Shown piece after piece: positions 14,035 through 20,895 of a stretch of 20,895 bases of DNA. The stretch comes from Verrucomicrobia bacterium UBA1263. Lineage in GTDB: Bacteria; Verrucomicrobiota; Verrucomicrobiia; Limisphaerales; UBA1412. Below the pieces are notes generated by a model. That model was given only the letters and a program-made list of their open reading frames with translations, searched no databases and had not been told where the DNA came from. Within the stretch, counting starts at the first letter, position 1. Every line of letters begins with the position of its first letter. Where the stretch lies: positions 1-20,895 of the forward strand of contig DBVN01000021.1 of the NCBI GenBank assembly GCA_002308515.1, read 5' to 3'. The translations under genes and the position numbers were made by a program.

Positions 14035-16314
14035 TCAGCCTAACAGAATACCGCCTTTGCTGGCATTGCTGACCAGTTTCTGATACCGAGCCAGCCAGCC
14101 GGTCACTTCCCGCTTCAACGGTTTCCATGTCTCTTTGCGTTTTTCTAATTCAGCAGGATCTACCAGGATGTCGATCTTGCGGTTCGGGAAATCGATCCTC
14201 AAGCGGTCACCTTGTTTCAGCAAACCGATCGGGCCGCCTTCAGCCGCTTCGGGCGAGACATGACCGATACAGGCTCCGGAGGTACCGCCGCTGAAACGAC
14301 CGTCTGTGATCAGCGCTACCTTATCTCCCAAGCCCATTCCCACAATGTAGCTGGTCGGCGAAAGCATTTCCTGCATACCCGGACCGCCGCGCGGACCTTC
14401 ATTGCGAATGATGACGATGTCACCTTCTTTGACCTTGCCGCCCAGGATACCTTCACAGGCTTCCTCCTGGCTCTCGAAAATAACACAAGGTCCTTCAAAT
14501 ACGAAATCCGCTCCGCAGTTGTCTTTGAATCCCTGAGAAATACCAGCGGTCTTGATCACACAGCCTTCCGGCGCCAGCTGTCCGTAAAGAACGGAAAGTC
14601 CGCCGTCCTTTGTATAAGCGTGGGCTTTATCGCGGATGCAGTCTTTGGGATCAAAACGGAATGTGGAATCGTAAGGAACGATGCCGGTCGGTTCAAAACG
14701 GGCAATCTTCTTTTCATCCGTCTCCAGAGTCAGCGAACGGAAACAATCCTGTTTGCCCAGAGTACCGCGCAGCACACCGAAACGGGTCTTCGTTCCTCCA
14801 GCGTATTTCCACAAGAGGATGCCCGGTGTCTGACTGGGGCCCATTGCCAGCTCCGCGCGAATAGCCGGCTGATTGGCTTTCAGATAATCACTGATGCCGG
14901 ACAAAATATTCACTTCGCCTTTCAGAACATTTTCCGCGGAAAGTTTGACCTGACCTCTTTCCTCCATTACCGCGGTAAACGCATAAGCATCCGCCAAATT
15001 CCATGCCGCCGCGATCCTCCATAAGAGAACTCCGGTCGGATCGCCTGTCAAAAATTCAACAGGTCTCCGTCCTAAACGTCCCTCTGAATCGGCCTGAGCA
15101 CACGCGCCGGAACAACGGACAACCTCCGCCTTGCGCAAACGGCGGCCGGAACGCATATCCCAATCATCAATATTCTCTCCAAGGGTCTTGCCGGTAACAG
15201 TCTTGGCATTCAGATTCAAAATCGGTTTTTCTGTCGGTGTCCCGCCATGGATGTACTCGCCATTCATGAAACCGTTGGCCTCATCAATGCGGCGCAGTTC
15301 ACCCAGAATGGTGTGGATGCCGCCCGCCCGGTGAACATCCTGCACATGATAATCACTGGATGGAGAGACCTTGCACAAACAAGGCACCCGGCGGGAGATC
15401 TGATCGATCCGGTCAATGTCGTACTCGATCCCGGCTTCACGGGCAATGGCCAACGTATGCAAAATGGTATTCGTGGAACCGCCCATTGCCACATCCAAAG
15501 CCAACGCGTTGTCAAGCGCTTCCAAAGTCGCTATATCCCTCGGTTTCAGATCCATTTCGATCAGACGGATGATTTGTCTGGCCGCCGCGGTATAGAGAGC
15601 TTCACGCTCCTTGGATGTCGCCAGGATCGTTCCATTCCCCGGCAATGCCATACCCAGAGCTTCGCATAAGCAGTTCATGCTGTTCGCCGTAAACATTCCA
15701 GAACAGGAACCGCAGCCGGGACATGCGCTCCGTTCCAGTTCTTCCAGCTGGGCTTCTGTGATCTGTCCGGCTTGTTTTGCTCCTACTCCCTTGGTGATTG
15801 AGATCAGATCCGCCGCTTTCTGCGCTAAGGTGAAAGGAGTTTCACCCGATTCACGCCGCATAACGCCCGCGGCCATCGGACCACCACTGACAAAAATCGT
15901 CGGCAGATTCACCCTCATGGAAGCCATCAGCATACCGGGAACGATCTTGTCGCAGTTCGGAATGCAGATCAGCCCATCAAAGCAATGCGCCCGAAGCATC
16001 GTCTCCATGCAATCTGCGATCAGCTCACGGCTGGGCAGCGAATATTTCATCCCGGTGTGACCCATCGCGATGCCGTCATCCACACCGATCGTGTTAAAGA
16101 CAAACGGGATGCCGCCGGCTTCTCTCACAGCCTGCTTGACCATCTGACCCACTTCATTCAAATGAGCATGACCGGGAATAATATCAATGTGACTATTCGC
16201 GATCGCGATAAAAGGTTTATTGAAATCCTCTTCCGATGTGATGGCTCCGGTAGCGCGCAGCAGCCCGCGATGAGGCGCGTGCTCGAAACCCTTTTTGATG
16301 ATATCTGAACGCAT
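14035..16314 (-). CDS. ilvD: Dihydroxy-acid dehydratase with a large internal insertion
   Basis: Converts 2,3-dihydroxy-isovalerate and its isoleucine-pathway analogue to the 2-keto acids in branched-chain amino-acid synthesis, using an Fe-S cluster. The protein is 759 residues, against about 555-615 for the family. Family motifs are intact: HRGLLRATG (15-23), IPGHAHL (46-52), CIPNCDK (117-123), CPGCGSCSGMFTANSMNCL (198-216), AMGGSTNT (276-283), TVTGKTLGENI (372-382), GGLSVLYGQLAPEG (571-584), RNEGPRGGPGM (637-647) and TDGRFSGGTSGACIGHVSPEA (670-690). The first cysteine of the [2Fe-2S]-type enzymes is replaced (IIPGHAHL), as in E. coli and B. subtilis, so a [4Fe-4S] type is inferred. Between about 388 and 556 there are roughly 165 residues that ordinary enzymes lack. 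I start at ATG 16314 (MRSDIIKKG), which matches the family N-terminus; an upstream in-frame ATG (16425) adds 37 unrelated residues. First gene of ilvD-gmk-coaC. Confidence 0.93.
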   Translation of the reverse strand: MRSDIIKKGFEHAPHRGLLRATGAITSEEDFNKPFIAIANSHIDIIPGHAHLNEVGQMVKQAVREAGGIPFVFNTIGVDDGIAMGHTGMKYSLPSRELIADCMETMLRAHCFDGLICIPNCDKIVPGMLMASMRVNLPTIFVSGGPMAAGVMRRESGETPFTLAQKAADLISITKGVGAKQAGQITEAQLEELERSACPGCGSCSGMFTANSMNCLCEALGMALPGNGTILATSKEREALYTAAARQIIRLIEMDLKPRDIATLEALDNALALDVAMGGSTNTILHTLAIAREAGIEYDIDRIDQISRRVPCLCKVSPSSDYHVQDVHRAGGIHTILGELRRIDEANGFMNGEYIHGGTPTEKPILNLNAKTVTGKTLGENIDDWDMRSGRRLRKAEVVRCSGACAQADSEGRLGRRPVEFLTGDPTGVLLWRIAAAWNLADAYAFTAVMEERGQVKLSAENVLKGEVNILSGISDYLKANQPAIRAELAMGPSQTPGILLWKYAGGTKTRFGVLRGTLGKQDCFRSLTLETDEKKIARFEPTGIVPYDSTFRFDPKDCIRDKAHAYTKDGGLSVLYGQLAPEGCVIKTAGISQGFKDNCGADFVFEGPCVIFESQEEACEGILGGKVKEGDIVIIRNEGPRGGPGMQEMLSPTSYIVGMGLGDKVALITDGRFSGGTSGACIGHVSPEAAEGGPIGLLKQGDRLRIDFPNRKIDILVDPAELEKRKETWKPLKREVTGWLARYQKLVSNASKGGILLG
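14647..15153 (-). other. Extra ~165-residue segment within IlvD
   Basis: This corresponds to IlvD residues about 388-556. In ordinary IlvD only a linker of about 25-30 residues joins TVTGKTLGENI to GGLxVLxGNLAPDG; here 188 residues lie between these blocks. The last part (DCIRDKAHAYTKDGGL) still resembles the normal linker end (VIRPLDNPYSxTGGL), so the addition is internal and in frame. It contains RCSGACAQADSEGR and LLWKYAGGTKTR and has no intein end motifs. Codon use looks like the rest of the gene. Boundaries are approximate. Confidence 0.7.
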
Positions 16315-16432
16315 AAATAAAATTATGAAATTTTCAATGGGACTCTTTTTCCGATAGATCCCCGCTCCGTTCAGTTTACATGCCACGAACGATTTTGTCA
16401 CCTTCCAAAGCCAAATTTCTATCATCTAAAAT

Positions 16433-16476
16433 TTTATAAATTTGCTGTTTATAAAAAACTTATTGAATTTTATAAG
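16433..16476. promoter_or_regulatory. Three TTTATAA octamers in the ilvD upstream region
   Basis: TTTATAAA (16433-16440), TTTATAAA (16448-16455) and TTTATAAG (16469-16476) occur within 44 bases, at spacings of 15 and 21. The first two are perfect palindromes. Read on the minus strand each can serve as a TATAAA-type -10 box for ilvD, but no good -35 partner is seen. As a group they could also be operator sites for a dimeric regulator. Confidence 0.35.
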
Positions 16477-16518
16477 AATACCTGAGACAATAGGGGCGTG
16501 TCGTGTTTTGACGCGTTA

Positions 16519-16544
16519 AGGATCATTAGTGGTGTGATGATCCT
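16519..16544. promoter_or_regulatory. Perfect 8-bp inverted repeat upstream of the export locus
   Basis: AGGATCAT (16519-16526) and ATGATCCT (16537-16544) are exact inverted copies separated by TAGTGGTGTG. No T run follows, so it is not a terminator. The 18-base centre-to-centre spacing is close to two helical turns, which would suit a dimeric DNA-binding protein. It lies just upstream of the possible promoter at 16554. Confidence 0.45.
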
Positions 16545-16553
16545 GTTGTTCCT

Positions 16554-16583
16554 TTGAAAACGGCTATTTAGAGTGAACATAAA
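16554..16583 (+). promoter_or_regulatory. Possible promoter of the polysaccharide export operon
   Basis: TTGAAA (16554-16559) is followed after 18 bases by CATAAA (16578-16583): 5/6 and 4/6 matches with slightly long spacing. It is about 35 bases before the ATG at 16620. Weak on its own; the position makes it plausible. Confidence 0.3.
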
Positions 16584-16619
16584 TAAAGCAAAATATCTTG
16601 TGCCTCTGACAGTTGAGTG

Positions 16620-17966
16620 ATGGTGAAAAATAATTTAGGTAAAACACATTTATGTAAAGGCCTGGGACTTTCATGTCTTTTAGGCTCTTTTGTCGTCAGC
16701 TTTCCCAATGTGGCTCAGGCGCAGGTCTCCCGTCAGCGCTCCACTTCCGGTGAAGCCGCCGCTGAATCTATCATCCGCGGTCAAACGGAGACAAAAGCCG
16801 GTCATTTTCTCAGCTGGAACAAGTGGAACTTTGGTATCCGTCCCCGTGTGGATGTGGAATACAACAGCAATATCTATCGTAGGGATGAGTCTTATATCAA
16901 TGGTGATGCGGATGATTTCATCATTCGCCCTGAAGTCAAATTCGACTTTTACCGCGCGATCTCTGATTTCAACAGCATTGACCTGACTCTGGGTGTTGGC
17001 ACTGATATTTACACCAAACACACTTCCATCAATACCTATTCACCTCTTATTTCTCCTGATACAGAATTTGCTTATCATCTGTTTATTGGAGATACACATG
17101 TCAAACTGAGAGACGCATTTTCCTATCAAGAGGATATCAATAACATCAGAACCGTCCAAGAGAGTGGCGAATTCGTTGATATTGAAAGTGTAAAATTCGG
17201 TCGTTATGATAATAAATTAGGTGCTGCCGCGGACTGGGATACGGGTGCCTTTCTTTTTAAAGGCTCCGCGGATTGGAACTGGTTCCATTCAAACTCAAGC
17301 CGTTATGAGTACATGGATCGCAATTCCGGGCTGTTTACTCAATCTGCCTCATATTTCATCACACCCACTATAGAAACAGGTATCGAAGCTAACGATCCTG
17401 TTCATTTTTTCTCTAAGCACGGTAAGTCCAACAGCCTCAATGATCAGTTCCGTTTAGATATTGGTCCTTTCTATGCCATGAAGCTGGGCAATCGGATCAG
17501 ATTTAAAGTCGGTGCCGGTTACAGCTATGCCACTTTCTTCCAAAATGATAACGATCCCGTTACGGATGATATCAATGACTGGTACGCGAAAGCCAACATG
17601 GATTATGTAATCACTCCCTGGCTGGTCAATTCCGTTAATGTATTCAGAGGCAATCGTTTGAGTTGGAACTCCGACAACCAGGAAACTATTACTGTCGGTG
17701 ACACCATCCGATTCAGCTACATCCGCGACTTTGATATCGATTTCTATTGTTCAATCAATTTCTATAAAGACACTGGCGTTCGCTATAAGAACCGGAATGA
17801 CGCTCATGCTGAATACTATGCAGGCGGTGTCCGGATCGCTTACACCTTTCTGGAGCGCTGGCAGCCTTCTTTGAGATATACTTACTACACCTATGAACGT
17901 GAAAATACTGACTATAGCAGATACGATGTTCATCAGGTCATGCTGGGAATACAATACACTTTCTAA
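16620..17966 (+). CDS. Outer-membrane beta-barrel protein of an exopolysaccharide locus (EpsL/OMP_b-brl-like)
   Basis: A 448-residue exported protein. The basic N-terminus MVKNNLGKTHLCKG is followed by a hydrophobic core and the cleavage site VAQAQ (about residues 30-35). The mature part is built of alternating polar and aromatic strands, with the signature RVDVEYNSNIYRRDE followed by DDFIIRPEVKFDF, which is typical of barrel proteins found in exopolysaccharide operons. It ends in a terminal aromatic strand (MLGIQYTF), the C-terminal Phe expected for outer-membrane assembly. It probably acts in passage or anchoring of the polymer at the outer membrane; this is inferred from position ahead of an SLBB export protein and a Wzc-like kinase. 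GTG (16617) and ATG (16620) are adjacent in frame; I prefer ATG. There is no Shine-Dalgarno sequence. The next gene starts 36 bases downstream without a terminator. Confidence 0.8.
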   Translation: MVKNNLGKTHLCKGLGLSCLLGSFVVSFPNVAQAQVSRQRSTSGEAAAESIIRGQTETKAGHFLSWNKWNFGIRPRVDVEYNSNIYRRDESYINGDADDFIIRPEVKFDFYRAISDFNSIDLTLGVGTDIYTKHTSINTYSPLISPDTEFAYHLFIGDTHVKLRDAFSYQEDINNIRTVQESGEFVDIESVKFGRYDNKLGAAADWDTGAFLFKGSADWNWFHSNSSRYEYMDRNSGLFTQSASYFITPTIETGIEANDPVHFFSKHGKSNSLNDQFRLDIGPFYAMKLGNRIRFKVGAGYSYATFFQNDNDPVTDDINDWYAKANMDYVITPWLVNSVNVFRGNRLSWNSDNQETITVGDTIRFSYIRDFDIDFYCSINFYKDTGVRYKNRNDAHAEYYAGGVRIAYTFLERWQPSLRYTYYTYERENTDYSRYDVHQVMLGIQYTF

Positions 17967-18002
17967 CATTTTATTACAGAATTAATTATTTATTTTTAAG
18001 TT

Positions 18003-18674
18003 ATGATAAATATTAAAAAAATAGTGGGAATGGCAGCAGCCTGTCTGTTGACTTTTTCCCTGTGGACAGCCGCGGTCAACGCCGCGGATGAAAATCCTGT
18101 GAAAGGGACTAACCAGTTCAAAACTCCGCCCGCGCTGGATATGAACACGCTGGATAATCTGCAAAAACTCCAGAAGGGCTACAAAGTGAACTATCAGGTC
18201 TTTGAAGACAGAGACTTGCCCATCGAACTGATTGTCACGGACTCCGGTGATTTGGTCATCCCCTATTATGAAGGTCTTATCAAAGCGGCCGGAAAAACCT
18301 GCCGCGAAGTGGCTTTTGATATCAAGAAAGAGCTGGAAAGAACTCACTACAAACGGGCTACGGTCCGCGTCAGTGTTTCCTCTATCGCTTATACAAATAC
18401 CGGTACTATTACTGTTCAGGGGTATGTAAAATCACCTGGTTTACAACAGCTTCTCCCCGGTGAGATCTACACTGTCACCATGGCCATCGCTAAAGCCGGC
18501 GGCGGAACCGATTTCGCTAATCTGAAAAAAGTTCAGCTGACCCGTGTCATTGACGGTGAGCCTAAGAACTTCTACATCAATGTCAAAGATGTTCAGGAGA
18601 AAGGTAAACTGGATCTGGATATGGATGTGAAGGCCGGCGACTTGATTTATGTGCCGCAAAGCTACTTCAGATAA
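18003..18674 (+). CDS. Short Wza-like polysaccharide export protein (Poly_export + one SLBB domain)
   Basis: A 223-residue exported protein of the polysaccharide export (Wza/KpsD/GumB) family. The signal peptide MINIKKIVGMAAACLLTFSL is followed by the cleavage site VNA at about residue 27. Next come an export domain (about 56-127: GYKVNYQVFEDRDLPIEL, then DSGDLVIPYYEGLIKAAGKT) and one SLBB beta-grasp domain (about 132-200: GTITVQGYVKSPGLQQLLPG). It closes with KAGDLIYVPQSYFR. It should sit in the periplasm or at the outer membrane and conduct polymer between the Wzc partner and the outside. E. coli Wza is about 380 residues, lipidated and has more domains; this protein has no lipobox at the cleavage site and no C-terminal amphipathic helix. 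The outer-membrane pore may therefore be provided by the barrel protein encoded just upstream. The kinase gene follows after 40 bases. Confidence 0.88.
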   Translation: MINIKKIVGMAAACLLTFSLWTAAVNAADENPVKGTNQFKTPPALDMNTLDNLQKLQKGYKVNYQVFEDRDLPIELIVTDSGDLVIPYYEGLIKAAGKTCREVAFDIKKELERTHYKRATVRVSVSSIAYTNTGTITVQGYVKSPGLQQLLPGEIYTVTMAIAKAGGGTDFANLKKVQLTRVIDGEPKNFYINVKDVQEKGKLDLDMDVKAGDLIYVPQSYFR

Positions 18675-18714
18675 TTCAATATTTCATTTAACATAACCAA
18701 ATCAGAGATTTAGA

Positions 18715-20895
18715 ATGGATTCTAACGAAAATAAACCTCAAATTCCGCTCAATGAGATGGAGGGAATCGATGGGATGCGTCCTCAAATGCGTGAGGATCG
18801 TTTCTCCATCAGCAACGAAATCATGCTGCGTGTCCATCGCTACAAGATCCTTCTTCGCAAGCGGTGGTGGGTCATGTTCCTCGGCATTCTGCTGGGGCTA
18901 GGCCCCGCTTTCGTACTGATTTCAACAATGCCGCCGAAGTTCCAGTCCGAGAGTAAGATGGTCATGGCCCAGAGAATGGCTACGACCGACAAGCTCGTGA
19001 CAGATGAGATCCAGAACTTCATGGGCACTCAGAGCGAAATGCTGAAAAGTCAACGTGTTCAGGAAGACGCTATGGACAGATTCCTGGAGATCCATCCGGA
19101 AGTAGCAGAAACCTGGACCAACGTGATCGCACTCAATCCGAACGCAAGAATGTTCTCTTTCAGCTCCAAGGACAGCTTGCGCAACCAGGCTCTGACTCTC
19201 ACGGCTGTGGGCAAAGATGCCAAGCAGGTTCAGGACTATCTGAACTGCGTGATGGATGCTTACCTGGCTTATAAGAAGGAATTACGCGAAAAAACCTCTG
19301 AAACCACATTCGAGTCTCTGACCAATCAGATCGCTACTCTGGACATAGATATCCAAACTCTTCGCGATGCTATTTCCAATTTCCGCACAACCAATAATGT
19401 TGTTATGCTGGAACAAGTCGGTTCCGGCCGGGCCAAAGAATTAGGCGATATCAATACTGAATTGAACCGCACCAAACGTGAACTGGACGCTCTGAACGAG
19501 ATGACCCCGGAACAGATCCAGGCTGTTGTGATGCGTCAGGGCAGCACAGCTCTCTCAAACGGGTCTGCGGTTAGTACAGGTGTCAGTTCAGACATGGCCT
19601 CCGCATTAGCCAAACCTCAAGCCGAATACTATAAGAGTTTACAGGAACTGACCAAGTTACAGGCTAACCGCGAAGAACTGACTGAATTCCTGAGAGATTC
19701 ACATCCGAAGGTTCGTGATCTGGATCAGCAGATCTCCGCCCTCCAAAACGTAGTGGACAGCTTCAAACAGATGGCTATGGATACCATCGTATCTCAGCGC
19801 AGTGCATTGGAAATCAAGGTGAAACAACTCCAGGCCGCGTTTGACGATATGCAGGAACAAGCTGCTGTCGCAGATAAAAAGCTGACAGAATACAAAAATA
19901 TGAATGATGATCTCACTCGCAAGCAGGATATGTTCCAGAAACTTACTGAGATGCTCCGCACGGTCGATCTCAGTAAAGTCATGTCCAACGAGAGCTTGAG
20001 CATCATGGATAAAGCTTCCCCGGCCAAGAATGTGGCTCACCGCTCAATGAAGCTCCTCATCGGTTTCCTGGCAGGTATCTTCATCGGCTTTGTCGCTCTC
20101 TATATCATTGACCTCTTTGATGATACTTTCGGAACCATTTCCGAACTTCGTGACCAGTTCACGGAAACCGTTCTGGGACAGATCCCTGAAATCGACAAAT
20201 TCCAGGAAGACGACGAACTTCACCTCCTTTCCGAAGAGAATGAAGACAGTCACGCGCTGATCGAATCTTTCCGTAACCTGCGCTCGTCTATCATCTTCTC
20301 TTATGACCAGGGTAAAGTACCCAAAGTGATGTGCGTTACCAGTTCCGTTCCGTCTGAAGGTAAATCCACGGTCTCGACCAACCTGGCTGTCTCGCTGGCA
20401 ATGGCCGGATCGAAAGTCCTTCTGATCGACGCTGATATTCGCCGCGGCCATATCTGCAAGAAGTTCAAGATCGAATCCACTCCGGGTCTGGTGGAATTCC
20501 TGCATCAGAAAGTATCCTCTGATCAGGTGGTCAAACACACGGATGTTGAGAATCTGGACCTGATCCCTGCCGGCAAACTCCAAAAGAGTCCGGGTGAACT
20601 TTTCCTGCATCCTTCACTGGATGTGCTGCTGAACGAGATGAGGGCCAAGTACGACTTCATCATCATGGACTCCGCGCCGCTGCTGGCTACGGACGATACC
20701 AGTAACCTGGCCCGCCGTGTGGATGGCGTACTCTTTGTCGTTCGCGGTGCCTTCACCTCTATCCGCTTCGCTCGCGAATCTCTGAAACGTCTGCGCACCA
20801 GAAAGATCCCTCTGATGGGTCTGGTCTTCAACCGCGGTTATTCCACTCGTAATGACAGCTACTACTATTATTACGATTACTATGAATACTACGGC
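18715..20895 (+). CDS. Wzc-like polysaccharide co-polymerase and tyrosine autokinase (BY-kinase), 3' end outside window
   Basis: The 727 visible residues contain a Wzz-type chain-length domain fused to a bacterial tyrosine kinase. After a cytoplasmic N-terminus, a first membrane helix lies at about 51-70 (WWVMFLGILLGLGPAFVLIS). A long periplasmic region, coiled-coil-rich at about 200-440, leads to a second helix (about 447-468). The cytoplasmic kinase has Walker A SSVPSEGKST (543-552, Lys550), Walker A' VLLIDADIRR (568-577) and Walker B IIMDSAPLL (649-657). The frame is still open at the window end, within a tyrosine cluster (716-726) of nine Tyr in eleven residues. Trans-autophosphorylation of this cluster controls assembly of the export complex in known homologues. 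The ATG at 18715 is the first in the frame and follows a weak AGAG. It is third in the barrel-SLBB-kinase operon, implying a Wzy-dependent-type exopolysaccharide pathway. Only a few residues and the stop are likely missing. Confidence 0.95.
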   Translation, partial: MDSNENKPQIPLNEMEGIDGMRPQMREDRFSISNEIMLRVHRYKILLRKRWWVMFLGILLGLGPAFVLISTMPPKFQSESKMVMAQRMATTDKLVTDEIQNFMGTQSEMLKSQRVQEDAMDRFLEIHPEVAETWTNVIALNPNARMFSFSSKDSLRNQALTLTAVGKDAKQVQDYLNCVMDAYLAYKKELREKTSETTFESLTNQIATLDIDIQTLRDAISNFRTTNNVVMLEQVGSGRAKELGDINTELNRTKRELDALNEMTPEQIQAVVMRQGSTALSNGSAVSTGVSSDMASALAKPQAEYYKSLQELTKLQANREELTEFLRDSHPKVRDLDQQISALQNVVDSFKQMAMDTIVSQRSALEIKVKQLQAAFDDMQEQAAVADKKLTEYKNMNDDLTRKQDMFQKLTEMLRTVDLSKVMSNESLSIMDKASPAKNVAHRSMKLLIGFLAGIFIGFVALYIIDLFDDTFGTISELRDQFTETVLGQIPEIDKFQEDDELHLLSEENEDSHALIESFRNLRSSIIFSYDQGKVPKVMCVTSSVPSEGKSTVSTNLAVSLAMAGSKVLLIDADIRRGHICKKFKIESTPGLVEFLHQKVSSDQVVKHTDVENLDLIPAGKLQKSPGELFLHPSLDVLLNEMRAKYDFIIMDSAPLLATDDTSNLARRVDGVLFVVRGAFTSIRFARESLKRLRTRKIPLMGLVFNRGYSTRNDSYYYYYDYYEYYG

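Larger units (their letters stand above)
16315..16619. other. Divergent regulatory region between ilvD and the polysaccharide export locus
   Basis: This gene-free stretch separates genes transcribed in opposite directions, so promoters for both must lie here. The ilvD-proximal half is AT-rich with three TTTATAA octamers; the other half has a perfect inverted repeat (16519-16544) and a possible promoter (16554-16583). No branched-chain amino-acid-rich leader peptide, tRNA or known riboswitch core is visible. Confidence 0.6.

Noticed and set aside
14212..15024. 270-codon plus-strand frame opposite ilvD
   Set aside because: Antisense shadow of ilvD, including the insertion; the ilvD frame has the conserved motifs on both sides.
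14647..15153. Intein inside IlvD
   Set aside because: No Cys/Ser start and His-Asn plus Cys/Ser/Thr end at the boundaries, no endonuclease motifs, and the right edge grades into the normal IlvD linker.
16315..16425. Upstream in-frame ATG extending IlvD by 37 residues
   Set aside because: The extra residues are Trp/Lys/Ile-rich and unlike the family; MRSDIIKKG at 16314 matches the expected N-terminus.
18003..18090. Lipobox in the SLBB export protein (Cys14 in MAAAC)
   Set aside because: The cysteine lies inside the hydrophobic core with the rest of the core after it; a normal signal peptidase I site (VNA) follows.

Overview
The window looks like part of the chromosome of a Gram-negative, probably PVC-group bacterium (Verrucomicrobiota/Lentisphaerota-like). 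This is inferred from the combination of a long DUF2723/GT117-type membrane protein with a TPR tail, an EpsL-like outer-membrane barrel, a Wza/Wzc-type export pair and scarce Shine-Dalgarno sequences. No rRNA or other marker is present to settle it.

Layout. 1-567: 3' part of a glyceraldehyde-3-phosphate dehydrogenase gene, followed by two tandem hairpins, the second a strong terminator. 568-919: gene-free stretch with a folded 64-nt element and weak promoter-like boxes. 920-6489: an AT-rich, tightly spaced five-gene cassette on the + strand. It holds two paralogous exported, membrane-anchored proteins of unknown function (A and B), two Sel1-repeat proteins without signal peptides between them, and a third exported anchored protein (C) that shares only the signal peptide and the anchor style with A and B. 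This is the least explained part of the window. 6571-12756: a secreted alpha/beta-hydrolase esterase with its own likely promoter and terminator, a 1228-residue DUF2723 glycosyltransferase-like membrane protein, and a secreted subtilisin-family protease with an STN-like N-terminal domain. The protease start region carries a (GC)6 tract that sets the reading frame. 12759-16314, minus strand: ilvD-gmk-coaC, a housekeeping operon. The IlvD protein carries about 165 extra residues in the middle. 16315-16619: divergent regulatory region with three TTTATAA octamers and an inverted repeat. 16620-end: the start of an exopolysaccharide export locus, namely an outer-membrane beta-barrel, a short SLBB export protein, and a Wzc-like tyrosine autokinase that runs off the window inside its tyrosine cluster.

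How it fits together. The right end is a Wzy-dependent-type capsule or exopolysaccharide export machine (outer-membrane barrel, periplasmic export protein, inner-membrane co-polymerase/kinase). The central block (esterase, DUF2723 protein, subtilase) is also directed at the envelope or exterior, consistent with glycosylated and processed surface proteins. The A-Sel1-Sel1-B-C cassette puts three type-I membrane proteins beside two apparently cytoplasmic repeat scaffolds. A membrane-associated complex is a reasonable inference, but its function cannot be read from the sequence.
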